Source: Actinoplanes aureus (GTDB taxonomy: Bacteria; Actinomycetota; Actinomycetes; Mycobacteriales; Micromonosporaceae). Taken from it: 64,000 nt of DNA. The stretch covers positions 90,891-154,890 of the forward strand of contig NZ_JADQTO010000026.1 in the NCBI RefSeq assembly GCF_015704865.1. Reading direction: 5' to 3'. Position 1 is the first letter of the stretch; each line of letters begins with the position of its first letter. The notes beneath the pieces were generated by a model. The model did not search any database and was not told where the DNA came from. It worked only from the letters and a program-made list of their open reading frames with translations. Positions 34,127 to 41,502 of this stretch are shown one piece after another. The position numbers and the translations under genes were made by a program.

Positions 34127-35019
34127 CGGACGGCCTCGGTGCCGTAGTAGTCAAGGAAGATCTCTTCCAGGCTGGGTTCGCGTACGGCGAGGGCAGTGAT
34201 GTCGGCGTCGGCGAGCGCTGTCAGCGCGGGCCCGGGTGGTCCGGTCAGCGTGAACCGCAGCCGGCCCTCCCCCGGCTGCCGCACGTCCTGCACTCCGGCG
34301 ATCGTGTCCAGGTTTGGAGGTTGGCCGGTGTAGGTCAGTGTCACCTCGGAGCGGTGCAGGCCGCGCAGCTCGCCGATCGGCGCGACCTGGATCAGCCGGC
34401 CGGCCCGCAGAATGGCGACCCGGTCGCAGACCGCTTCGACCTCGGCCAGCTGGTGGGAGCTGAGGAACACGGTTTGCCCGCGATCGCGGGCAGCGGCGAC
34501 GGCGGTACGGAACACGCGTTCCATCAGCGGGTCCAGACCGCTGGTCGGCTCGTCCAGTACCAGTAGCGGCGCCCGGGTGGCGAACGCCGCGACCAGCGCG
34601 ACCTTCTGCCGGTTCCCGGTCGAGTAGGTGCGGGCCGGTTTCGACAGGTCGAGCTCGAACCGCTCCACGAGTTCGGCCTGATAGGCGTAGTCGACGCCGG
34701 GGCCGGTGGACGCCTGCAGGTGCAGGATTTCCGCGCCGGTGAGCTGCGGCCACAATGCGACGTCCGCCGGGACGTAGGCCAGCAGCCGGTGCGCGCGGGC
34801 GACATCGGCGGCGCCAACGCCGAACACCCAGGCTTGGCCCGCCGTCGGGCGCGCCAAGCCGAGCAACAGGCGGATGGTGGTGGACTTGCCGGCGCCGTTG
34901 GGGCCGAGGAACCCGAATACCTCACCAGCGCAGACCTCAAGCGTGAGGTCGTCGAGGGCGGTGAGGCGTCCGTACCGTTTCGTCAGGCCGGCGGTGCGCA
35001 GCGCAAAGTCGCTGTTCAT
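34123..35019 (-). CDS. ABC transporter ATP-binding subunit
   Basis: 298 residues from ATG 35019, which follows gaaggac and gives a normal N-terminus (NSDFALRTAGLTKRYG). Walker A is GPNGAGKSTT, the signature is the variant YSTGNRQKVALVAAF, Walker B is LLVLDEPTSGLDP, and the H-loop is LSSHQLAEVEAVCDRV. The C-terminal 80 residues are the regulatory tail common in drug-export ATPases (SLEEIFLDYYG). It forms an operon with the permease downstream. A 30-base element shared with nhaA lies 32 bases before the start codon, suggesting common control. Confidence 0.92.
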   Translation of the reverse strand: MNSDFALRTAGLTKRYGRLTALDDLTLEVCAGEVFGFLGPNGAGKSTTIRLLLGLARPTAGQAWVFGVGAADVARAHRLLAYVPADVALWPQLTGAEILHLQASTGPGVDYAYQAELVERFELDLSKPARTYSTGNRQKVALVAAFATRAPLLVLDEPTSGLDPLMERVFRTAVAAARDRGQTVFLSSHQLAEVEAVCDRVAILRAGRLIQVAPIGELRGLHRSEVTLTYTGQPPNLDTIAGVQDVRQPGEGRLRFTLTGPPGPALTALADADITALAVREPSLEEIFLDYYGTEAVR

Positions 35020-35050
35020 GGGAGGTCCTTCGCGGTCGTGCGGACATGAC

Positions 35051-35080
35051 CGCCGACCAGACTTCCCGGCACACCTACCG
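35051..35080 (-). promoter_or_regulatory. 30-bp element upstream of the ABC ATPase gene
   Basis: The bases cgccgaccagacttcccggc acacctaccg match those at 36468-36497 in 29 of 30 positions. Both copies end 31-32 bases before the start codon of a minus-strand gene. On that strand the element contains cggtaggtgtgccgggaag. It is probably a promoter or operator shared by the exporter and nhaA. Confidence 0.6.
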
Positions 35081-35124
35081 CTCACCGTACGCCCGCTCGC
35101 CCCCAGCGGGAAGGCCCGGCGCGC

Positions 35125-36435
35125 TCAGCGCCGCACGGTGTCGTCGTCCCAGAAGTCCGGGATGCCGTCGGCGTCGGTGTCCCGTTCCTCCGCCGCGCAC
35201 AACTGCCGGTAATGGCGGTTACGGGCCCGCAGGACCACCATGGCCAGCAGTGCGGAGATCAGCGACCCGGCGAGAATGCCGATCCTGGCGTGCTCGTCCT
35301 TCTCACTGCCGACCCCGAACGCGAGTTCGCCGATCAGCAGCGACACGGTGAACCCGATTCCGGCCAGCAGCGCCAGGCCGAGCACGTCCCACCAGCTCAC
35401 CCCATCACCGAGGGTGGCGCGGGTGAACCGTTGCACCAGCCACGTCGACCCCAGTACACCGACGCATTTGCCGACCACCAGACCGACAACGATGCCGATC
35501 GTGACCGGATCCCGCAGCGTCTCGCCGAGCCCGCCAGCCCCGGCGACCGACACCCCGGCGGCGAAGAACGCGAAGACCGGCACCGCGAAGCCGGCCGACA
35601 ACGGCCGCCAGCGGTGCTCGAAGTGCTCCGCCAAACCCGGGCCCTCCCCGCCGCTTCGGCGGATCACCGGGACCATGAATCCGAGCAGAACCCCGGCGAC
35701 CGTGGCGTGCACGCCCGACGCGTGCACCAGTACCCACGTCGCGGCTGCCAGCGGCAGCAGAAGCCACCACGAGCGGACCCGCCGCTGCACCAAGAGCGCG
35801 AATAATCCGAGCGGCAGCAGAGCAGCGGCCAGCGGCAGCAGGTGCAGGGAACTGGTGTAGAACACCGCGATGATCAGGATCGCCAGCAGGTCGTCGACCA
35901 CCGCGAGGGTGAGCAGGAACGTGCGCAGCGCCGCCGGCAGATGCGTGGAGATCACCGCGAGGACCGCGAGGGCGAACGCGATGTCGGTGGCGGTCGGGAC
36001 CGCCCACCCGGACAACGCCCCACCCGCCATACCGGCGTTGATCGCCGTGTAGATCAACGCGGGTGCCGCCATGCCGCCGGCCGCGGCGGCGACCGGCAGC
36101 ATCGCCCGCCGCGGATCACGCAGGTCGCCGGCGACGAACTCGCGTTTCAATTCGAGCCCGGCAACGAAGAAGAAGATCGCTAGCAGCCCGTCCGCCGCCC
36201 ACTGCGCCAGCGTGAGATCCAGATGCAGGGCGTGCGGACCGGCCTTGAACGCGATCAAATCTTGATATCCCGACGACCACGGCGAGTTTGCCCAGATGAG
36301 CGCCAGGACCGCGGCGCCGAGCAGCAGCGCGCCACCCACGGTCTCGGTACGCAGGATGTCACCGATGCGGTTGACCTCAGGCCAGCTACCCCGGCCGAAC
36401 AGGTGGCGGGCGGGACGAGACGGGGTTCCGGACAC
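35125..36435 (-). CDS. nhaA: NhaA-type Na+/H+ antiporter
   Basis: 436 residues and about twelve membrane helices. The signature GLELKREF in an early loop, ATDIAFALAVLAVI, and the ion-binding double Asp in LAVVDDLLAI are all present, as is the C-terminal GIGFTVSLLIGELAF. It exchanges Na+ or Li+ for H+ across the membrane in pH and salt control. The last residues DTDADGIPDFWDD resemble a calcium-binding DxDxDG loop and are found in other actinobacterial NhaA proteins. The exporter operon lies downstream in the same direction but has its own copy of the upstream element. Confidence 0.95.
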   Translation of the reverse strand: MSGTPSRPARHLFGRGSWPEVNRIGDILRTETVGGALLLGAAVLALIWANSPWSSGYQDLIAFKAGPHALHLDLTLAQWAADGLLAIFFFVAGLELKREFVAGDLRDPRRAMLPVAAAAGGMAAPALIYTAINAGMAGGALSGWAVPTATDIAFALAVLAVISTHLPAALRTFLLTLAVVDDLLAILIIAVFYTSSLHLLPLAAALLPLGLFALLVQRRVRSWWLLLPLAAATWVLVHASGVHATVAGVLLGFMVPVIRRSGGEGPGLAEHFEHRWRPLSAGFAVPVFAFFAAGVSVAGAGGLGETLRDPVTIGIVVGLVVGKCVGVLGSTWLVQRFTRATLGDGVSWWDVLGLALLAGIGFTVSLLIGELAFGVGSEKDEHARIGILAGSLISALLAMVVLRARNRHYRQLCAAEERDTDADGIPDFWDDDTVRR

Positions 36436-36467
36436 GGGACTCCTTCAGCGAGGCACGGCGACGACAT

Positions 36468-36497
36468 CGCCGACCAGGCTTCCCGGCACACCTACCG
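36468..36497 (-). promoter_or_regulatory. 30-bp element upstream of nhaA
   Basis: Second copy of the element described at 35051-35080. Further upstream on the same strand the 8-mer cggtaggt recurs 12 bases away (cggtaggttcatcggtaggt) and ggtaggtgt occurs once more near 36530, so a regulator binding direct repeats is possible. Confidence 0.6.
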
Positions 36498-36589
36498 ATG
36501 AACCTACCGTGCCCGGCCCGTGGCTGCAGCGATACACCTACCCGCCGCCCTAACCTCCTACCAGTGTCCGGCCGCGATCCGCTCCAACG

Positions 36590-36845
36590 CGCGTCGACCG
36601 CGACAGCGGTGCCGCTCTCTGCTCGGACCTGTTCACCGAGCCGGCGGGCCGCGGTGCTCATCGCCGCATCATCGAGCGCCCGGAGGATCGCGGCAGCCAA
36701 TCTCGGGGCGCTCAGGTGCCGCTGGGCGATCGGTGCCGGCGCGACGCCCAGCGCGCATCCGCGCACCCCAGAACGGCTGATCGCCGACGAACGGACACAC
36801 CACCTGCGGCCGTCCCGCACGGACCGCCGCCGCCGTGGTGCCCAG
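36590..36845 (-). pseudogene. C-terminal remnant of a GT1 (UGT/sterol-type) glycosyltransferase
   Basis: The minus strand reads GTTAAAVRAGRPQVVCPFVG and DQPFWGARM, the nucleotide-sugar binding end of GT1 enzymes, then shifts frame to ALGVAPAPIAQRHLSAPRLA and GEQVRAESGTAVAVDA, its usual C-terminal helices. The N-terminal acceptor domain is absent. Confidence 0.65.
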
Positions 36846-36962
36846 AGACGGAAGGTCCACTCGAACGGGACGCCCTTGAGGAAGCCGAGGTAGAGCGGCG
36901 GGTCGCCGATCGGGGTGAGCAGGCCCCCGGCGTTCGCGATGATGAGGATGAGAGCGACACCG
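36838..36962 (-). pseudogene. Remnant of a second sodium/proton antiporter type
   Basis: A third frame reads VALILIIANAGGLLTPIGDP and PLYLGFLKGVPFEWTFRLW. The N-A-G-G-x-x-T-P-I-G-D-P loop is typical of NhaD/citrate-transporter-like antiporters. About 40 residues remain, fused to the glycosyltransferase remnant. Confidence 0.55.
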
Positions 36963-37069
36963 GCAAACGGCCGTCGCGAGCCTCCATGCCGGGATCAGCC
37001 GCCGATTCGCGGCAGCTCCGCGGAATCGACGAGGCGTGGGTGGGGGCGAGCCAGGCCGACGGGCTTGCC

Positions 37070-37150
37070 GCAGCATCATGTTCGGCGATGAGCACGACCG
37101 CTCTGCCTTCCTGCGCGGCATGGGTGAACTGCCGGTCGATCGTGAAGCCA
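37070..37150 (-). pseudogene. Remnant of the first codons of a dehydroshikimate dehydratase gene
   Basis: On the minus strand aggaaggcagagcggtcgtg then ctcatcgccgaacatgatgc closely follows the ribosome binding site and first codons of the large dehydratase gene at 62.1 kb (aggaaggcagtgcaccatgc, ctcatcgccgatcatgatgc). It encodes VLIAEHDAAASPSA against MLIADHDAAQSPAA. The homology ends after about 15 codons. It points to a former duplicate of that gene and its promoter. Confidence 0.55.
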
Positions 37151-37195
37151 TCCCGCCAACCATTGGTCCACCAGGCGGTCAACTCAACCCGAAAT

Positions 37196-37219
37196 AATGT
37201 ACCGGCTGGTTAGTTATAG
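37196..37219. promoter_or_regulatory. Second copy of the TetR operator-like sequence
   Basis: aatgtaccggctggttagtt atag resembles aatgtatgtactagatagtt agttatac at 62243-62270, sharing aatgta, gta/cc and ggttagttata. It precedes the dehydratase remnant on one side and the ThuA gene, about 390 bases away, on the other. The sequence between 37220 and 37612 shows no gene and should hold the ThuA promoter. Confidence 0.45.
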
Positions 37220-37612
37220 CCGACCCGGCCCGAACTGGAAAGAGTCGGCGTCAACGCGCACCGCCCCCATAGCGCCCGCGTCTCGCCTCACCCCAACGGC
37301 GCCCATCGATACCTGAAGGGCGTGCGCCGCCACCTTGTGAGAAGGCCCACTCGCCATTATGGTCTGTCCAGCGGTACAACGAGTCCACTATGCGGACCGA
37401 GGACATCTCGGCGTCCGGCGATGCCGCCTGCACGCCGAGCGGAAGGACCACCCACCGCACGCAGTTCGCCAGCCAGCACAGCGTTGCCCGGAAGCAGGTG
37501 CGTCAGCTTGGCGCGACAAGGCCGCTTCCACATAAACGGTCGATGTCCGGCGTCGATGAGGGGAACAAGATCGCATGCAACTGGAATCCGCCTCCAGACG
37601 GGAGTTCCCAGC

Positions 37613-38677
37613 GTGAACAACAATTGGCTCAAGACGGTGGTGCCTCTCGCGGCGCTTGCGATCCTCGCGCCGGCTTCGGCTCTCGCGTTCAAGGGTTCGC
37701 CGACAGAGCACCAAGGGAAGCCGACCCGCATCGACCCGGTGTACGGCGTGTGCCGCGGAGTCGACCCGGGTTGCTACAGCGACTGGGGTACTGAGCGCGA
37801 CAACAAGGTGCTGGTGTACTCCCGGACGGCGGGACCGCGGCACGCGAACCTCGGGCGCGTCCTGGATCCCGACAACACGAGTGTTCAAGGCCTTGCACTT
37901 CCCCGGCCTTACGTGATCACGCACGATCACAGCGACCCGGCGGCCTGGCCACGGCCCCTGGACAGTTCCAATGTGGCGCAGGCCGGGCTGGTCAGAATGC
38001 TGGAGGCCGACGGCATCGAGGTGCACGTCACCGAGGACGTCCAGGCGATGGAGCGGCTGAATTCCAGCTACAGAGCCGTGATCTTCATGAGCCCCACCCG
38101 GGACACCCTGTGGAACCACGCGCGGGGTGCGGTGGGAGGCACCCGCCTCGACTGGGCCCGGGAGTCGCTGCGCAAGTACATCCAAGGCGGCGGCGGTTTC
38201 GTCGGCGTCCACAACGCTTTCGGTACGGAGTACGGCTGGCAGTGGTATGAAGGGCTGCTCGGCAACGCGAACTACTACAACCACGGGCGAAGCCAGCCCG
38301 GTGACGTCGTCGTCGTCAACGACCGGGACGTGTCGACCAAGGCCCTTCCGCGACGCTGGGGATTCTCCGACGAGTGGTACAACCTCGTCCCGTTCCCGAC
38401 CAACGTGAACTTCCTCGCCACCGTCGACGAGCGGACGCTGGCCGACGGCGCGGGCGGCGAAGGGTCGCACCCCGGACATCGCGACTTCCATCCGGTCACC
38501 TGGTGCCAGTACTACGACGGTGGCCGTTCCTGGGTCACGACCCTCGGACACGAGGGGGCTGCCTTCCAGCAGAACTCGACCTTCCCCGGCGCAGCCGAGT
38601 TCCAGGCGCACCTTCAGCACGGCATCAAGTCCGCCATGGGCCTCGAACCGTTCTGCACACCGGCCAAGCGCAAGTAG
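37613..38677 (+). CDS. Exported ThuA-like protein
   Basis: 354 residues from GTG 37613 (cggga ribosome binding site before it). A Sec signal peptide (NNNWLKTVVPLAALAILAPASALA) is followed by a ThuA-like, class I glutamine amidotransferase-fold domain: VLVYSRTAGPRHANL at the first strand, YRAVIFMSPTRDTLW, and LRKYIQGGGGFVGVHNAFG, then LGHEGAAFQQ and a C-terminal Cys. In other bacteria ThuA domains act on sugars such as trehalose, and exported forms occur beside PQQ dehydrogenases or carbohydrate-active enzymes. It is the first gene of a rightward series of exported enzymes, 19 bases before the PQQ dehydrogenase gene. Confidence 0.85.
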   Translation: MNNNWLKTVVPLAALAILAPASALAFKGSPTEHQGKPTRIDPVYGVCRGVDPGCYSDWGTERDNKVLVYSRTAGPRHANLGRVLDPDNTSVQGLALPRPYVITHDHSDPAAWPRPLDSSNVAQAGLVRMLEADGIEVHVTEDVQAMERLNSSYRAVIFMSPTRDTLWNHARGAVGGTRLDWARESLRKYIQGGGGFVGVHNAFGTEYGWQWYEGLLGNANYYNHGRSQPGDVVVVNDRDVSTKALPRRWGFSDEWYNLVPFPTNVNFLATVDERTLADGAGGEGSHPGHRDFHPVTWCQYYDGGRSWVTTLGHEGAAFQQNSTFPGAAEFQAHLQHGIKSAMGLEPFCTPAKRK

Positions 38678-38696
38678 CCATAGCGGGAGGCGATCG

Positions 38697-41372
38697 ATGA
38701 AACCACGAATTCTCGCACCGATCCTGTTCGCCGTCGCTGTCGCCGTCGGGCCGTCGGCAGCAGTCGCCCAGGGCCCCCGACAGGGCGTCGAACAGATGGA
38801 ACCGCCAGGTCTGGAGCCGACGGGGGCGGACATGCCGGCCGTCGGCGGCAACCTCGCGAACCAGCACTACTCGGGGCTGAAGCAGATCTCCAAGCGCAAC
38901 CTCGACAAGCTCGGCCCGGTCTGGCGTACGCACGTCTCGGCGGTCGCGCCGGCCAGCGACGACGTAGGCCAGCAGACGACGCCCATCGTGGCCGACGGGG
39001 TCATCTACCTAGACACGCCCGGCGGCGAAGTGATCGCCGTCGACGGCGCGACCGGTGAGCCGAAGTGGAAGTGGGCACCGGAGGGTTTCGAGACGGCGGA
39101 CACGCGACGCGGCGTCTCCATCGGCCAGGGCAAGATCTACACGCTCGCCGACGGCGATCGCATCGTCGCCCTCGACAAGGACACCGGTGAGCAGGTCTGG
39201 GTCGTGCAGCCGGCGATCCAGGCCGGGGTCGACCTGGGTAATCTCGACCGGGTCGCGACGGTGTACAACGACGGCGTGGTGTACGCCCACGCCGCTAACG
39301 GCGACCGCGCCGCGGTCGTCGCGGTCCGCGCCAGTGACGGCGGCTACCTGTGGCATTTCTTCGGCGGACCGGACCGCGGAGCCATCTACACCGACGTCAA
39401 CGGCAACTCCGTCGACGCCGGCGCCACCTGGGGGCCCGTGCTGCCCGACGGCACAGAGTGCAACCTCGAAGGAGGTGCGACGCCGTGGATGCACGGCGCC
39501 GTCGACCCCGACCTCGGCCACTACTACATGACCTTCGGGAATCCGCGCAGCTGCAACAGCTCGCAGGACGGCTCCCTGCGCCCGGGCGACAATCTGTTCT
39601 CCACCACCATGGTGGCGGTCGACATGAAGACCGGTGCGTACAAGTGGCACTACCAGTCGATCCGGCACGACGTGTGGGACATGGACAACGTCCATCCGCC
39701 GACCCTGGCCGACATCAGGATCAAGGGCCAGAAGCGCAAGGTGGTCTTCTACGGCAGCAAGTCGGGGCATCAGTTCGTGCTCGATCGGACCAACGGCAAG
39801 CCTGTGCTTCCGGTCGTCGACAAGCCGATGATCCAGGACTCCCGGCAGCACAACGCCGAAACCCAGCCCTTCCCGACGGAGCGCCTGCTGCCCGAATGCG
39901 TCGTCTGGCAGAAGCTGGACCCGCGCAACGTCCCGGGTGACCCGTGGCGCGCCGTGCCTAACTACAACGGCTACCAACCTGACGCGGACGGCGACCTGGT
40001 TTTCAACCCGGACAGCTATGTCGCGGCGGACGAGCCGTTCCTGACGTACCCGCAGGGCTACCCCTCGGACCACCGCCGCGGCTGCATGTACGACCCTCAG
40101 TGGAACCTGCCGATCCTGTCGACGACCAGCCAGAACGGCGGCGCCGACTGGTCGAACAACTCCTACAGCCACAGCACGAACCTGGTCTATTACCCGTACG
40201 GCACCAACCCGGTGGCGCACTGGAACGGTGCCGCGGCCAACGGGCAGCGGGCGATCGGTCAGTACCAGACCGGTGGCATCCTCGCCTACGACGCCTCGAG
40301 CGGCAAGGTGAAGTGGCGCAACCACCTCGGCACGGACATGTCGCACGGCCAGGGCCCGATGACGACCGCGACCGACCTGCTGTTCGCCGGCCAGATCGAC
40401 GGCCGCCTCCTGGCGATGGATGCCCGCGACGGTGACGTCCTGTGGGAGTTCCAGACGGGGTCGGGCATCTCCGGCGCTCCGATCACCTACATGGTCGACG
40501 GCGAACAGTACGTCGCCGTTCTCGCCGCCGGTTCCACGAACCCGTACGGCGGCTCGGTGACGCAGGGCGACTCGCTGTGGGCGTTCAAGCTCGGCGGCAC
40601 CTACACGACCGAGTCGGGTAGCCAGGAGGGGCCGGACACTGCTCCGCTGACGATCCGCCGTCCCGTCCAAGGCGGTCCGGTCGAAGGAGCGACGGTGAAC
40701 AACACTGTCTACCTGGGCCGCCAGAACCGCACGGCGGACACCGCCGCGGCGCGGGACAGCACCTCACAGAGCGGCATGGCTCCGACTCACCTGCGGGTGC
40801 CGGTCGGAACCACCGTCACATTCCTGAACCCGGGAGCGGAGACCTTCCCGAACTTCCCCAACCAGCTGCCGCACTGCGCGACCCAGTTCTTCGAAGGGCT
40901 CTTCAACCCTCGGCTGGACCCTGGGGAGCGCTTCGAGTTCACGTTCGACCGCGCTGGTGAGTACTACTTCAACGACTGCACCGACCCGCGGCCGACCGGC
41001 AAGATCGAGGTGTATCCGGCACCACAGGATCTGCCGGATGCGTTGCGGTTCGTGCCCGCGACCATCGACCTGGGCTCGCGGACCGGGATCTTCACCGCGG
41101 TGCACGGCGTGGTGACGGCGACGCTGCGCCTACCGGCCGGCTACCGGCTCGACGGCGACGTCGAGCTGCGGACGCCGCTGTCGCAGGCACCCGTCAAGGC
41201 CAGGCAAGCCAAGGCGATCGGCCGCACGTTGGTCGTGGTGTTTGACAAGGCCGACCTGGACAACAACGTGCCGCAGGGGGACGCCGTGCCGTTGACGCTG
41301 GTGGCGAACTTCCTGCATGACGGGGACCAGAAGCAGCTCACGTCGACGGCGACGGTGGGCGTCCGCAAGTAG
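38697..41372 (+). CDS. PQQ-dependent dehydrogenase with C-terminal cupredoxin-like domain
   Basis: 891 residues. A signal peptide (RILAPILFAVAVAVGPSAAVA) precedes an eight-bladed quinoprotein propeller (about 45-640) with repeated tryptophan-docking motifs such as GVIYLDTPGGEVIAVDGATG and the catalytic-base region RHDVWDMDNVHPPTL near 324. Substrates of this family are alcohols, sugars or quinate/shikimate. Residues about 698-772 form a cupredoxin-like unit (TTVTFLNPGAETFPNFPNQL, then YYFNDCTDPRPTGKIEV); a Cys is present near 760, but the His and Met that normally follow are not visible, so copper binding is uncertain. A final beta-rich domain ends the protein. RBS gggagg precedes ATG 38697. 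No PQQ biosynthesis genes are in the window. Confidence 0.88.
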   Translation: MKPRILAPILFAVAVAVGPSAAVAQGPRQGVEQMEPPGLEPTGADMPAVGGNLANQHYSGLKQISKRNLDKLGPVWRTHVSAVAPASDDVGQQTTPIVADGVIYLDTPGGEVIAVDGATGEPKWKWAPEGFETADTRRGVSIGQGKIYTLADGDRIVALDKDTGEQVWVVQPAIQAGVDLGNLDRVATVYNDGVVYAHAANGDRAAVVAVRASDGGYLWHFFGGPDRGAIYTDVNGNSVDAGATWGPVLPDGTECNLEGGATPWMHGAVDPDLGHYYMTFGNPRSCNSSQDGSLRPGDNLFSTTMVAVDMKTGAYKWHYQSIRHDVWDMDNVHPPTLADIRIKGQKRKVVFYGSKSGHQFVLDRTNGKPVLPVVDKPMIQDSRQHNAETQPFPTERLLPECVVWQKLDPRNVPGDPWRAVPNYNGYQPDADGDLVFNPDSYVAADEPFLTYPQGYPSDHRRGCMYDPQWNLPILSTTSQNGGADWSNNSYSHSTNLVYYPYGTNPVAHWNGAAANGQRAIGQYQTGGILAYDASSGKVKWRNHLGTDMSHGQGPMTTATDLLFAGQIDGRLLAMDARDGDVLWEFQTGSGISGAPITYMVDGEQYVAVLAAGSTNPYGGSVTQGDSLWAFKLGGTYTTESGSQEGPDTAPLTIRRPVQGGPVEGATVNNTVYLGRQNRTADTAAARDSTSQSGMAPTHLRVPVGTTVTFLNPGAETFPNFPNQLPHCATQFFEGLFNPRLDPGERFEFTFDRAGEYYFNDCTDPRPTGKIEVYPAPQDLPDALRFVPATIDLGSRTGIFTAVHGVVTATLRLPAGYRLDGDVELRTPLSQAPVKARQAKAIGRTLVVVFDKADLDNNVPQGDAVPLTLVANFLHDGDQKQLTSTATVGVRK

Positions 41373-41387
41373 GACACCGCCGCCGCG

Positions 41388-41419
41388 CCCGGCGAGGCGG
41401 CAACGCAAGCCTCGCCGGG
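41388..41419 (+). terminator. Stem-loop after the PQQ dehydrogenase gene
   Basis: cccggcgaggc (41388-41398) and gcctcgccggg (41409-41419) pair perfectly over 11 bases with a 10-base loop, 15 bases after the stop. It separates the dehydrogenase from the esterase gene and may be an attenuator or terminator. Confidence 0.7.
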
Positions 41420-41502
41420 CTCGGTCTCTGCCGCCGGCCCTCATGACCCCCTCGCCCGTCAGGCATGGACACCCAACCATCATCGGCGAAAGGACCATCG
41501 CC

